A stretch of 28,126 bases of DNA from CAVSUR01 sp052143655 (GTDB taxonomy: Bacteria > Actinomycetota > Actinomycetes > Streptosporangiales > Streptosporangiaceae), in assembly GCA_052143655.1 (NCBI GenBank), contig JBKQSL010000167.1:1-28126 (forward strand). The letters are read 5' to 3'. Made by a program: the position numbers and the translations under genes. Below the pieces are notes generated by a model, which did not search any database, was not told where the DNA came from, and saw only the letters and a list, made by a program, of their open reading frames with translations. Of the stretch, positions 1 to 8,573 are shown piece after piece (position 1 is the first letter of the stretch; the number at the start of each line of letters is the position of its first letter).

Positions 1-163
1 GCCGCTCGCCGAGCCCGGGGACGGGCCGCGGGCGGAAGGCGGCCGCGGCGGCGATCTCGCGACACGCCGGCAGCCTTCGGGCTGACCGGGCGCGGAGCCG
101 CCTGGCCGGCCGGATACGGAGCCCTCGCCCCGGCCGTCGGCAGCCTCTGGTAGGACGGGGAGC
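1..163. promoter_or_regulatory. Region upstream of priA with candidate leaderless promoter
   Basis: No coding region is recognisable here. A TAGGAC box at 151-156 fits the actinobacterial -10 pattern and lies 7 bases before the GTG start of priA, so the transcript could begin at the start codon. A GGGGAG run (157-162) touches the start and is too close to be a normal ribosome binding site. No convincing -35 box is visible. Confidence 0.4.
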
Positions 164-2476
164 GTGGCAGCGGCGGCACGACAGGGTGGCAAGTCGCCGT
201 CGGCCGTGCGCCGGAAGCCGGCCCGCCGGCCGGCCGCCCGGCGGCCGGCGCCCGCGGCCGAGCTGCCAGTCGCCCGGGTCATCGTGGACGTGCCGCTGGC
301 ACACCTCGACCGGCCCTTCGACTACCTCGTGCCCGAGCGGTTCGCCGCGGATGCGGCGCCGGGCTGCCGGGTCCGGGTCCGGTTCGCGGGCAGGCTGGTC
401 GACGGTTACCTGCTGGACCGGGCAGCCGAGAGCGAGCACGCCGGCGGGCTGGCGTTCCTGGAACGGGTGGTCTCCCCGGAGCCGGTGCTGACCGCCGAGA
501 TCGCCAGCCTGGCGCGGACCGTTGCCGACCGGTACGCGGGGACGATGGCGGACGTGCTGCGGCTGGCGATCCCGCCGCGGCACGCCGCGGCCGAGTCGGC
601 CGCGGCGGAGTCCGGGGCGACCGCGGGCGGGCCCGTGCAGACCGCGCCCCGGGACGGCGACGCGCAGGGCTGGGGCCAGTACCGGGCCGGACCCGCGTTC
701 CTGGCCGCGCTCGCCGGCGGCCGCGCGCCCCGCGCGGTCTGGTCGGCGCTGCCCGGGCCGGGCTGGCCCGGGCAGATCGCCCGCGCGGCCGCCGCGGCGG
801 CCGGCGTCGGCCGGGGCACGGCGATCGTCGTCCCCGACGTCAAGGACCTGGCGCTGGTAGATGCCGCGCTGACCGCTGCGCTGGGACCGGGCCGGCATGT
901 CAGCCTCTCCGCCGACCTCGGGCCGGCCGAGCGGTACCGGCGCTGGCTCGCGGTGCTGCGCGGCCAGGTGGCGGTGGCCTGCGGGACCCGGTCGGCGATG
1001 TTCGCGCCAGTGCGCAGGCTCGGCCTGGTGGTGCTCTGGGACGACGGCGACGACCTGCATGCTGAGCCGCGCGCCCCGTATCCGCACGCCCGCGAGGTGC
1101 TCGCGCTGCGGGCGTACCAGGCCGGCGCGGCCGCGCTGTTCGGCGGCTTCGCCCGGACCGCCGAGGGGCAACTGCTGCTGGACAGCGGCTGGGCCAGGCC
1201 GCTGCAGGCCGACCGGGCGGTCATTCGCCGCTGCGCGCCCATGATCAGGGCCACCGGCGACGATGCAGAACTGGCCAGGGATGAGGCAGCCCGCTCGGCC
1301 CGGCTGCCCGGCCTGGCCATCCGCACCGCGCGCGCGGCGCTCGCCAGCGGGCCGGTGCTGTTCCAGGTGCCCAGGCGCGGCTACCTCGCGGCCGTCTGCT
1401 GCGAGCGCTGCCGGGCCCTGGCCCGGTGCGGCCGGTGCGGCGGCCCGGTCACGGTGCCGGGCCCGGCTGCAGCACCGCGCTGCGGCTGGTGCGGCTCGCC
1501 GGCCAGCGCGCGCTGCCCGAACTGCGGCCACGACGGGCTGCGCGCCCTCGTCACCGGAGCCGGCCGCACGGCCGAGGAACTGGGCCGGGCTTTCCCGTCG
1601 GTGCCGGTACGGACCTCGGGCCGGGCCGGCATCCTCACCCGGGTGCCGGCCGCCCCGGCGATCGTGGTCGCGACGCCGGGCGCCGAGCCGCGGGCCGACG
1701 GCGGCTACGCGGCGGCGATCCTGCTCGACAGCTGGGCGCTGCTCGGCCGGCCCAGCCTGCGCGCCGCCGAGGAGGCGCTGCGCCGGTGGCTGACCGCGGC
1801 CGCGCTGGTCCGGCCGGCCCCCGACGGCGGCACGGTCATCGTCGTGGCGGACGCCGGGCTGCCCGCCGTGCAGGCCCTGATCCGCTGGGATCCGGCCGCG
1901 CATGCCCGGCGGGAACTGGGGGAGCGGCAGGAGCTGCGGTTCCCGCCGGCCGTCCGGATGGCCGCCGTGACCGGGGCCGCCGAGGCAGCCGGCGCGGTCG
2001 CCCGGGCCGCCGGGCTGCCGCCCGCGGCGGAGCTGCTCGGCCCGGTCCCCGTCGCCGCAGGCCCCGGGACCGTCCGGCCATCCGGGCCGCCGGCTGCGGG
2101 CCCTGCCGGTCACAGTCCGGCCGGCCCCGGGCAGGCGGGTGCAGGTCCTGGCGGCCACGTGCAGCCGGGTCACGGCGCCGGCGGCCCCGGGCAGGCGGGT
2201 GCCAGTCCTGGCGGCCACGGGCAGCCGGGTCACGGCCAGGCTGGTCGCAGCAGGGCCGGTGACGGCCAGCCGGGCACCGCCTCCCCGGACGGCGGTCAGC
2301 CGGAAGATCAGCAGCTGCTTCTGCAGAGCCCCGAAACGGTCCGCTACCTGCTGCGGGTACCGCGCGAGGAGAGCGCGGCGCTGGCCGCAGCGCTGCAGGC
2401 CGAGCAGCGGGTGCGCAGCGCCCGCAAGGATCCCCGGCCGGTCCGGGTGCAGCTCGATCCGGCCGAGCTGATCTGA
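164..2476 (+). CDS. priA: Primosomal protein N' (PriA), actinobacterial helicase-defective type
   Basis: PriA recognises stalled replication forks and starts reassembly of the primosome. The 770-aa product has the N-terminal fork-binding region (VPLAHLDRPFDYLVP, about residues 42-56) and the zinc-binding cysteine pairs of PriA, starting at C412/C413/C416 and running to about residue 455. The ATPase motifs are not canonical: where E. coli PriA has GVTGSGKT this protein reads ALPGPGWPG, and the DEEH box is replaced by DDGDD. It therefore probably binds forks without unwinding DNA, as inferred for other actinobacterial PriA proteins. A Gly/Pro/His/Gln-rich insert of about 90 residues (about 625-715) interrupts the C-terminal domain and is encoded by tandem DNA repeats. 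The GTG start is supported by a TAGGAC box 7 bases upstream. Downstream genes belong to the common actinobacterial priA-def-fmt-rsmB neighbourhood. Confidence 0.9.
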   Translation: MAAAARQGGKSPSAVRRKPARRPAARRPAPAAELPVARVIVDVPLAHLDRPFDYLVPERFAADAAPGCRVRVRFAGRLVDGYLLDRAAESEHAGGLAFLERVVSPEPVLTAEIASLARTVADRYAGTMADVLRLAIPPRHAAAESAAAESGATAGGPVQTAPRDGDAQGWGQYRAGPAFLAALAGGRAPRAVWSALPGPGWPGQIARAAAAAAGVGRGTAIVVPDVKDLALVDAALTAALGPGRHVSLSADLGPAERYRRWLAVLRGQVAVACGTRSAMFAPVRRLGLVVLWDDGDDLHAEPRAPYPHAREVLALRAYQAGAAALFGGFARTAEGQLLLDSGWARPLQADRAVIRRCAPMIRATGDDAELARDEAARSARLPGLAIRTARAALASGPVLFQVPRRGYLAAVCCERCRALARCGRCGGPVTVPGPAAAPRCGWCGSPASARCPNCGHDGLRALVTGAGRTAEELGRAFPSVPVRTSGRAGILTRVPAAPAIVVATPGAEPRADGGYAAAILLDSWALLGRPSLRAAEEALRRWLTAAALVRPAPDGGTVIVVADAGLPAVQALIRWDPAAHARRELGERQELRFPPAVRMAAVTGAAEAAGAVARAAGLPPAAELLGPVPVAAGPGTVRPSGPPAAGPAGHSPAGPGQAGAGPGGHVQPGHGAGGPGQAGASPGGHGQPGHGQAGRSRAGDGQPGTASPDGGQPEDQQLLLQSPETVRYLLRVPREESAALAAALQAEQRVRSARKDPRPVRVQLDPAELI
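2122..2237 (+). repeat. 60-bp tandem repeat inside priA
   Basis: Two copies with a 60-bp period (about 2123-2176 and 2183-2236) differ at only a few bases. They encode the repeated peptide GPGQAGAxPGGHxQPGH in the disordered insert of PriA. The repeat keeps the reading frame, which fits expansion by slippage or recombination in a tolerant linker. Confidence 0.85.
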
Positions 2477-2494
2477 CGGCCCGGGCCGCGCTGA

Positions 2495-2529
2495 TCTGAC
2501 TAGTTGCCCGAAGGTCGTAGGGTGCTGGG
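2495..2529 (+). promoter_or_regulatory. Candidate leaderless promoter for the 551-aa protein gene
   Basis: CTGACT (2496-2501) resembles a -35 box. It is followed after 16 bases by TAGGGT (2518-2523), a good actinobacterial -10 box. The GTG start codon at 2530 lies 6 bases past the -10 box, where transcription would begin, and there is no Shine-Dalgarno sequence. This arrangement suggests a leaderless mRNA. Confidence 0.5.
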
Positions 2530-4185
2530 GTGGCTGGTTCACGACAGAACCCGAGCGTCCCGCTGCCGCCTGCCGGCCGGCTGGCGAGCGGCCTGGCTGG
2601 CGCGGACCATGCGCCGCCTGCCGCGGCGGCGCATCGCGACCCGGGCGGCGAGGCCGGACCGGCCGCGTCTGCCGTCTCTGCGCCTGCCGTGCCCGGGACT
2701 GCCGCGCCCGCGCCTGCCGTGCCCGGGACTGCCGCGCCCGGGACTGGCGGGGCCGGGACTGGCGGGGCCGGGACTGGCGCGGCCGGCACCGCGCCCGGGG
2801 CCGGGCGGTCTGCGGCCGGCGGCCGGACCCGGATGCCACCCGTGCGGCTCGCGCCGCGCGACGAGCTGGCGGCTGCGGCCCGGGTGGCCCCGCTGCTGCG
2901 TGCCGCTCGCGACCTGGCCCGCTGGGCCGCGGGCCAGGCCCCGGCCGAGGACGCAGGCGGCCAGGATCGCCCCAGTGCCGCTCGCCCGTCCGGGGAGGCC
3001 AGCGTTGTGGGGGCCTGCGTCGGCCAGGTCCCGCCGCCCGGCCGCCCGCTGGCCGGCCCCCGGCCGGCCAGCACCGAGGCCGGCGGGCTTGACCCGGCGG
3101 CTGCGGCCGCAGCCGCCGAGGCCCTGGAGATAACGCCGCACGAGGTCGAGGCGGCCTGGCGGGTGGCGCTGGCCACCGGCATGGCCGGGGACCCGGCGGC
3201 CGGCCAGGCCGGCCCGGAGGACCACGCTGGCCTGCTGGCGGCCAGTTCCGAGACCGTGCTGGCGGCCTGGGGCCAGGCGCTCGCTGCCGTGCTGGCGGCC
3301 GAGGAACTGGACGGCCTGGCCACCGCCCTGTACACGGTCGGCGGCCCGGTGCGGATGGACAGCCTGTTCGAGGCGTATGCGAGCGCGGCCGCGGGGCAGC
3401 CGCAGCGGGCCGGCCAGCCGCCGGGCCGCGAGCCCGGCGCCGGGCAGCCGGACGAGACTGCGGCCCTGTCCGCTGAGCTTGAGACGCTCGCCGACCTCGG
3501 GGTGGTCGAGCTGGGGACCGACGACAGCGCTGGCGGCCTGACGGTGGCGCTCTCGCCGCTGGGCGTCTGGGGCGTGCACCGCAGGCTCCGGGCCCAGGGG
3601 TGGCACGTGCCGGTGCTCGGCAGCGAGCAGCCCGGCGCGGCCGGGCTGCTGGTCCTGCTGGCCAGCTGCGACGCTGAGGACGGCGAGACCGAGATCACCG
3701 GATGGCTGGAGCAGCGCGCTCCGGCCCGGGCCGCGGCAGAGCTGATCGAGGCGGCGGCTGGCGGGTCGCCTGGGCTGCGCGGCGCCGCGTTCGCGGTCCT
3801 GGACCGGATCGGCGAGGTCGCGGTCCCGGCCGTGCGCGCCGCGCTGGCCAATCCCGTGCTCCGGGCGCATGCGGCGGTCTGGCTGCATGAGCACGGCGAG
3901 GAGGCAGAGCTCAGCCCGGACGACCGGACCTGGCTGCTGGTCGACCTCGGGGCCGGCCTGCTGGAGGAAGCCGATCCGCGCGACGTGGTGGCCGAACTGC
4001 TGCCAGAGGTCTCGCCAGACGCTCAGGCCGAGATCGTGGCCGGGCTGTGGCAGGTGCGCCATCCGGCCGTCACCGAGCTGCTCACCGCGCTGAGCGAGCA
4101 CCACCCCGACCCGGCAGTGGCGCGGGCTGCCCGCAAGGCCGCTTTCAAGGCCCGCTCGCCGGCCGCGGGAGCGGGCGCCGGCTGA
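2530..4185 (+). CDS. Hypothetical protein with HEAT-like C-terminal repeats
   Basis: I do not recognise a named family. The 551-aa product starts with about 95 residues rich in Ala, Pro and Gly, part of which is encoded by tandem DNA repeats. A mostly helical body follows (about 95-370). The C-terminal part (about 390-545) contains alternating helices such as GEVAVPAVRAALANPVLRAHAAVWLHE split by short turns, the look of HEAT/armadillo-type repeats used for protein binding. No catalytic motif, signal peptide or membrane segment is visible. The GTG start is supported by a promoter-like -10 box directly upstream. It lies between priA and def on the same strand with 53 bases after priA, so it may share their regulation. 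Third-position G/C bias and the length of the frame argue that it is a real gene. Confidence 0.75.
   Translation: MAGSRQNPSVPLPPAGRLASGLAGADHAPPAAAAHRDPGGEAGPAASAVSAPAVPGTAAPAPAVPGTAAPGTGGAGTGGAGTGAAGTAPGAGRSAAGGRTRMPPVRLAPRDELAAAARVAPLLRAARDLARWAAGQAPAEDAGGQDRPSAARPSGEASVVGACVGQVPPPGRPLAGPRPASTEAGGLDPAAAAAAAEALEITPHEVEAAWRVALATGMAGDPAAGQAGPEDHAGLLAASSETVLAAWGQALAAVLAAEELDGLATALYTVGGPVRMDSLFEAYASAAAGQPQRAGQPPGREPGAGQPDETAALSAELETLADLGVVELGTDDSAGGLTVALSPLGVWGVHRRLRAQGWHVPVLGSEQPGAAGLLVLLASCDAEDGETEITGWLEQRAPARAAAELIEAAAGGSPGLRGAAFAVLDRIGEVAVPAVRAALANPVLRAHAAVWLHEHGEEAELSPDDRTWLLVDLGAGLLEEADPRDVVAELLPEVSPDAQAEIVAGLWQVRHPAVTELLTALSEHHPDPAVARAARKAAFKARSPAAGAGAG
2681..2785 (+). repeat. Tandem repeats in the N-terminal coding region of the 551-aa protein
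   Basis: A perfect 30-bp direct duplication (2681-2710 and 2711-2740) is followed by three 15-bp units (2741-2755, 2756-2770, 2771-2785, the last with one mismatch). All unit lengths are multiples of three, so the frame is kept. They encode low-complexity peptides such as APAVPGTAAP and GTGGAGTGGAG. Confidence 0.9.
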
Positions 4186-4428
4186 CCGCCAGTCAGCTCT
4201 CCTGTCTGCCAGCCGGCCCTGACTGCCAGCCGGCCCTCGTGACCGCCAGCCGACGCGCAGTCGGCCCGGCCAGCCCGGCGGCCCAGCCCGGCGGCCCAGC
4301 CCGCCGGGCGCCGAGCGGTGCGGCCAGTGCCCGCCGACTCCGCCGATTCCCCGCTGATCGGCCAGAGCGGTCGGCCCGATTCCCTAGACTGTGAACTGCC
4401 CGCGCGCTGTTACCGACGGAGGACCTGG
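4186..4428 (+). promoter_or_regulatory. Intergenic region with def promoter candidate and ribosome binding site
   Basis: The first part holds imperfect GC-rich direct repeats (CCAGCCGGCCCT twice near 4209-4236, and CAGCCCGGCGGC units near 4271-4300) and no gene that I can support. TAGACT at 4385-4390 is a good -10 box for def. A clear Shine-Dalgarno sequence GGAGGA (4418-4423) stands 5 bases before the GTG at 4429 and decides that start over upstream in-frame codons. Confidence 0.5.
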
Positions 4429-4974
4429 GTGAGCGTCAAGCCGATACGCCTGTTCGGTGATCCCGTGCTGCGCACCCCGGCCGAGCCGGTCACTGACTTC
4501 GACGTCGAGTTGCGCAAGCTGGTTAACGACCTGACCGAGACCATGCAGGACGCGCCCGGCCTGGGCCTGGCGGCCCCGCAGATCGGTGTCGGCCTGCGGG
4601 TCTTCACCTACTACGTCGACGACGTGCTCGGCCACCTGATCAACCCGTCGCTGCGGCTGTCCGACGACGAGGAAACCGACGACGAGGGATGCCTGTCCTT
4701 CCCCGGGCTGGCCTACCCGACGACGCGCGCCTACGGCGTGGTGGCGCGGGGGTTCAACCAGTACGGCGAGCCGGTCACGCTAGAGGGCTCGGGCCAGCTG
4801 GCCCGCTGCGTTCAGCACGAGACCGATCACCTCGACGGCGTGCTGTTCATCGACCGGCTGGACCCGGCCATGCGCAAGCTGGCCATGAAGGAGATCCGGG
4901 CCGCGGAATGGTGGGGCGAGCCGGCCCCGGTCGTCAAGCTGTCCCCGCATCCGACCGAGGGCAAGGCCTTCTAG
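4429..4974 (+). CDS. def: Peptide deformylase
   Basis: This metalloenzyme removes the formyl group from the N-terminal methionine of new proteins. All three family motifs are present in the 181-aa product: GLGLAAPQIG (residues 44-53), EGCLSFPG with metal ligand C88, and QHETDHLDG with ligands H130 and H134 and catalytic E131. An upstream in-frame ATG at 4318 would add 37 residues of non-family sequence. The GTG at 4429 with GGAGGA 5 bases before it is the better start. The gene ends 3 bases before fmt, whose product adds the formyl group, so the pair forms a functional unit. The length is normal for actinobacterial deformylases. Confidence 0.95.
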   Translation: MSVKPIRLFGDPVLRTPAEPVTDFDVELRKLVNDLTETMQDAPGLGLAAPQIGVGLRVFTYYVDDVLGHLINPSLRLSDDEETDDEGCLSFPGLAYPTTRAYGVVARGFNQYGEPVTLEGSGQLARCVQHETDHLDGVLFIDRLDPAMRKLAMKEIRAAEWWGEPAPVVKLSPHPTEGKAF

Positions 4975-4977
4975 CAG

Positions 4978-5940
4978 ATGCGCGTGGTCTTCGCGGGGAC
5001 GCCCGAGGCAGCGGTGCCCTCGCTCGACGCGCTGCTCGAGTCCGGTCACGAGGTAGCCGCCGTGCTGACCCGTCCCGATGCTCCGGCCGGCCGGGGGCGG
5101 CGCCTGGGCCGCAGCCCGGTAGCCCGGCGCGCGGACGCGGCCGGGATCGAGGTGCTGCAGCCGGAGCGGCCGCGCGATCACGGCTTCCTCGCCCGGCTGC
5201 GGGAGATCGGCCCGGACTGCTGCCCGGTGACCGCGTACGGCGCGCTGATCCCGGCCGCGGCGCTGGAGATCCCCGCACACGGCTGGGTCAACCTGCATTT
5301 CTCCGTGCTGCCCGGATGGCGGGGCGCGGCACCCGTGCAGCATGCGATCCTGCACGGGGACGACATTACCGGGGCGACCACGTTCCGGCTGGTCGCCGAG
5401 CTTGATGCGGGCCCCGTCTACGGCGTGCTGACCGAGCCCATCGGGCCCGGCGACACCGCGGGTGACCTGCTCGCGCGGCTGAGCATCACCGGGGCGGGCC
5501 TGCTGGTGGCGACCCTGGACGGGATCGAGGCGGGCACCCTGCAGGCGCGGCCGCAGCCCGCCGACGGCGTCAGCCTCGCACCGAAGATCACCCCGGCGGA
5601 CGCCGAGGTGAAATGGAAGAACCCCGCCGTCGCCGTTGACCGGCAGATCCGGGCCTGCACGCCGGCCCCGGGCGCCTGGACGACGCTGGACGGTACCCGC
5701 CTCAAGCTCGGCCCGCTGGCCGCGGCCAGCGCGCCGAGCGGCGAGCAGGCGGTCGGCGATCTCGCCCCCGGCGCACTTCGCGTGCTGCGTGGCCCGGAAC
5801 TCGGCCAGCGCGTCCTGGCCGGGACCGGGACCGGGCCGGTCGTGCTCGGCGAGGTGCAGCCCGACGGCAAGCGCCGGATGCCGGCCGCCGACTGGGCCCG
5901 CGGCCTGCGGCTCAGCACTCGGCCCGCGGTCCTCGGCTGA
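4978..5940 (+). CDS. fmt: Methionyl-tRNA formyltransferase
   Basis: The enzyme formylates initiator Met-tRNA with 10-formyl-tetrahydrofolate. The 320-aa product opens with the Rossmann-like RVVFAGTPEAAVPSLDALL. The catalytic Asn, His and Asp are at about N105 and H107 (NLHFSVLPGWRGAAP) and D143 (ELDAGPVY). A C-terminal tRNA-binding domain follows PKITPADAEVKW. The ATG start is 3 bases after the def stop, and the stop is 1 base before rsmB, so def-fmt-rsmB look like one transcription and translation unit. Length and motifs are those of a normal functional enzyme. Confidence 0.95.
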   Translation: MRVVFAGTPEAAVPSLDALLESGHEVAAVLTRPDAPAGRGRRLGRSPVARRADAAGIEVLQPERPRDHGFLARLREIGPDCCPVTAYGALIPAAALEIPAHGWVNLHFSVLPGWRGAAPVQHAILHGDDITGATTFRLVAELDAGPVYGVLTEPIGPGDTAGDLLARLSITGAGLLVATLDGIEAGTLQARPQPADGVSLAPKITPADAEVKWKNPAVAVDRQIRACTPAPGAWTTLDGTRLKLGPLAAASAPSGEQAVGDLAPGALRVLRGPELGQRVLAGTGTGPVVLGEVQPDGKRRMPAADWARGLRLSTRPAVLG

Positions 5941-5941
5941 G

Positions 5942-7702
5942 ATGGCCGTGCCACAGCGCGGCCGCCAGCAGGGCGGCCGCCCCGCACGCCGGACCGGTGC
6001 CGGTCAGCCACGGACCGGTGCCGGCCAGCCGCGGGCGGGAGGCAGCAGCCAGTCGCGGCCGGCAGGTGACAGCCGGCCGCGGGCCGAAGATAGCCGCCAG
6101 CCGCGGAGCCAGTCGCCGGGCCGGCCAGCAGCCCCGGCGTCTGGCCAGTCGCGGACAGGGGCCGCCGACCCGCTGCGTGGCCGGCCGCGGCCGGACCGCC
6201 GCAGTCCGCAGGAGGATCCGCGCCGCGCCGCGTACGACGTACTTTGCGCGGTCACCGAGCGGGGCGCATACGCCAACCTGATGCTTCCCGGGCTGCTTGC
6301 CGGGCGCGGCATCACCGGCCGCGAAGCGGCGCTGGCCACCGAGCTGACCTACGGCACGCTGCGCGGCCGCGGCAGCTACGACGCCATCCTGGCCGCCTGC
6401 TGCGACCGGGACCTGGACCAGCTGGACGTGGCGGTCCGGGAGGTGCTCCGGCTCGGCGCGCACCAGCTGCTGGCGACCCGGATTCAGCCGCACGCCGCCG
6501 TGGCCACCTCGGTCGACCTGGTGCGGTCCGTAGCCGGCCCGCGGCCGGCCGGGCTCGTCAACGCGGTGCTGCGCCGGGTGGCGCGGCACGACCTGGAGGC
6601 GTGGGTGGCGGCCGTTGCCCCGGACCAGGGCGAGGATCCCGACGGCTACCTGGCGGTCCGCTACAGCCACCCGCGCTGGATCGTGACCGCGCTGCGGGAA
6701 GCGCTCGGCGAGCCGGATTCCGCCGCCGGGCAGACCGCAGAGGTACTCGCCGCCGACGCCGTCGCGCCCGTCGTGACCTTGTGCGCCGTACCCGGCCTGG
6801 CGGACATCGCCGAGCTGGCCGCCGCCGGGGCGGAGTCGGCCCGCTGGTCGCCCTACGGCGCGTACCTGCCGGCCGGCGATCCGGCCCGGATAGCGGCGGT
6901 GGCCGAGAACCGGGCCGGCGTCCAGGACGAGGCCAGCCAGCTCGCGGCCCTGGCGCTGGCGGCCGCGCCGGTCAGCGGCCGCGACAACCGGTGGCTGGAC
7001 CTGTGCGCCGGGCCAGGCGGCAAGGCCCGGCTGCTGGCCGGCCTGGCGGCAGGCCGGGACGCTCGACTGCTGGCCGCGGACCTGCATCCGCACCGGGCCC
7101 AGCTGACTGCCGCCGCGATCGGCGCCGTCGGCTCGGGGACCGCGGTGGCCGCGGACGGGACGGCGCCGGCCTGGCGCCCCGGTGCCTTCGACCGGGTCCT
7201 CGCCGACGTGCCGTGCACTGGCCTGGGGGCGCTGCGGCGCCGGCCGGATGCCCGCTGGCGGCACGTCCCGGGCGACGTGGCGGCCCTGGCCGGGCTGCAG
7301 CGCAGGCTGCTGCATGCCGCGCTGGACTCGGCCCGCCCTGGCGGGGTGGTCGGCTACGTCACCTGCTCGCCGCACCTGGCCGAGACCCGGGACGTGGTGC
7401 GCGATGTCCTCGCCGCCCGCCCCGACGCCGAGCTCCTGGACGCCCCGGCGGTCCTGGCAGAGGCGATCGCGCCGGGGACGGCGGCCGGGACTGCCCGCAC
7501 GGCGGCGGAGACGGACCGCGGCACGGGAGCGCCGGACCGCGCGGCGGTGGCAGCGACCCCGGATGCGATGCCCGCAGGGCTGGCCGCGCCAGCGCCGTTG
7601 GAGCAGTGCGCCCAGTTCTGGCCGCATCGGCACGGCACCGACGCAATCTTCCTGGCGCTGCTGCGGCGGCTGCCGGAGGCGAGTGCTGAGTCAGCGCACT
7701 AG
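5942..7702 (+). CDS. rsmB: 16S rRNA m5C methyltransferase RsmB (Sun/Fmu family)
   Basis: RsmB methylates C967 (E. coli numbering) of 16S rRNA using SAM. The 586-aa product has three parts. Residues 1 to about 88 are a disordered Arg/Gly/Gln/Pro-rich extension with RTGAGQP repeats. A NusB-like RNA-binding domain follows (about 95-215). The methyltransferase domain has the SAM loop LDLCAGPGGKARLL (about 352-365), motif IV DVPCTGLGALRRRPDARW with C425, and the nucleophile motif VTCSPH with C475. A low-complexity insert lies near the C terminus. The protein is longer than typical RsmB mainly because of the N-terminal extension. The start is the ATG 1 base after the fmt stop. Confidence 0.92.
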   Translation: MAVPQRGRQQGGRPARRTGAGQPRTGAGQPRAGGSSQSRPAGDSRPRAEDSRQPRSQSPGRPAAPASGQSRTGAADPLRGRPRPDRRSPQEDPRRAAYDVLCAVTERGAYANLMLPGLLAGRGITGREAALATELTYGTLRGRGSYDAILAACCDRDLDQLDVAVREVLRLGAHQLLATRIQPHAAVATSVDLVRSVAGPRPAGLVNAVLRRVARHDLEAWVAAVAPDQGEDPDGYLAVRYSHPRWIVTALREALGEPDSAAGQTAEVLAADAVAPVVTLCAVPGLADIAELAAAGAESARWSPYGAYLPAGDPARIAAVAENRAGVQDEASQLAALALAAAPVSGRDNRWLDLCAGPGGKARLLAGLAAGRDARLLAADLHPHRAQLTAAAIGAVGSGTAVAADGTAPAWRPGAFDRVLADVPCTGLGALRRRPDARWRHVPGDVAALAGLQRRLLHAALDSARPGGVVGYVTCSPHLAETRDVVRDVLAARPDAELLDAPAVLAEAIAPGTAAGTARTAAETDRGTGAPDRAAVAATPDAMPAGLAAPAPLEQCAQFWPHRHGTDAIFLALLRRLPEASAESAH

Positions 7703-7710
7703 CGGCCGAG

Positions 7711-8451
7711 TCAGCGGGCTGAGGTCAGGGCTCGTCCCCGGCCCGCGGCGACGCGGCTGCCGCCGATGTCGGCCCGCTGGCCCTGGGCGTAGCCCTCGCT
7801 GTAGCCGGACCCGCTGTAGGTGACCCGGGCCCGCCGGGTCCGCGGATACGCCTCCTCCACGTTTCGCCGGATTACCAGCGCGCGGTCGGCGAGCACCAGC
7901 GCGGTCCGCGATCCGGCCTCGGTACCGGGAGACTGGCCCGCGGACGCGGCCTTGTGCTCGGCCATCCGGACCCGCGAGATCACCGCGGTGGCGAAGCCGA
8001 GCAGCCAGCTGCGGCGCCAGGCCCGCGGGCTGCTGCTCCAGTCGGGCACCTGAGCCCCGGCCAGCCCGTGCCACATCTGGATCAGCACCGAGGTGTAGAG
8101 CATGTCGGCGCGCTCGATATCGGACGCGTAGCCGAAGATGTGCACCCGGCTGCCGCTGGCGGGCGGAGTGAGCAGGATGCACTGGCAGCGCAGCGCGGAA
8201 CTGAGCCCGCACAGCAGATGCGCCTTGACCCGGGCCCAGGGATTGTCAATGTCCAGCAGGCGGTTCGACGGCTGGTCGGTCTCCGGCCGGTCCGCCGCCA
8301 GCAGCGCCCGGTCGATGCCGTACTTCGCCATCAGCTCGGCGGCCTTCGCGGTGAGGGCCTGCGCCTCCGGCGGGGTGACGCCATCGCCCTCAGCCTTGGC
8401 CAGCAGCTTGCGCACCCGGTCGAGCAGCCGGTCTGGAGCCTCAGTCTCCAA
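7711..8451 (-). CDS. DUF2786 domain-containing protein
   Basis: The 246-aa product begins with the DUF2786 signature (RVRKLLAKAEG, then TPPEAQALTAKAAELMAKYGID, about residues 11-45), a helical domain of unknown function seen in many actinobacterial proteins. The rest contains an all-helical region with PWARVKAHLL and a charged C-terminal tail. I see no catalytic motif. The start is the TTG at 8449-8451, because GGGAGAAAG (complement of 8457-8465) stands just before it, and longer readings would run into the rpe promoter. The gene converges on rsmB with only 8 bases between stops and no visible terminator, and diverges from rpe. Its role is unknown. Confidence 0.8.
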   Translation of the reverse strand: METEAPDRLLDRVRKLLAKAEGDGVTPPEAQALTAKAAELMAKYGIDRALLAADRPETDQPSNRLLDIDNPWARVKAHLLCGLSSALRCQCILLTPPASGSRVHIFGYASDIERADMLYTSVLIQMWHGLAGAQVPDWSSSPRAWRRSWLLGFATAVISRVRMAEHKAASAGQSPGTEAGSRTALVLADRALVIRRNVEEAYPRTRRARVTYSGSGYSEGYAQGQRADIGGSRVAAGRGRALTSAR

Positions 8452-8534
8452 CGAGCTTTCTCCCTTGCGACGAGACGATTCGAATACCGGATCGAAGCTA
8501 GCCGGTGGGTGCGACAGTTCCTGCTGCACGGCTC

Positions 8535-8573
8535 TTCGCAAGTGTCGCACGCGGACCCTAGACTCACCGTGAG
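8535..8573 (+). promoter_or_regulatory. rpe promoter, near-leaderless
   Basis: TAGACT (8559-8564) is a good -10 box and TTCGCA (8535-8540), 18 bases upstream, is a possible -35. The ATG of rpe at 8574 is 9 bases after the -10 box, so the leader would be 0-3 bases. The same TAGACT hexamer occurs before def. Confidence 0.5.

Noticed and set aside
1836..3851. Minus-strand open frame of 671 codons across priA and the next gene
   Set aside because: It is rich in Pro, Ala, Arg and Ser as expected for the antisense of GC-rich genes, has no family motif, and overlaps two well-supported plus-strand genes.
5912..7633. Minus-strand open frame of 573 codons opposite rsmB
   Set aside because: The plus-strand frame carries all RsmB motifs; the antisense reading has only low-complexity Gly/Arg/Gln sequence.
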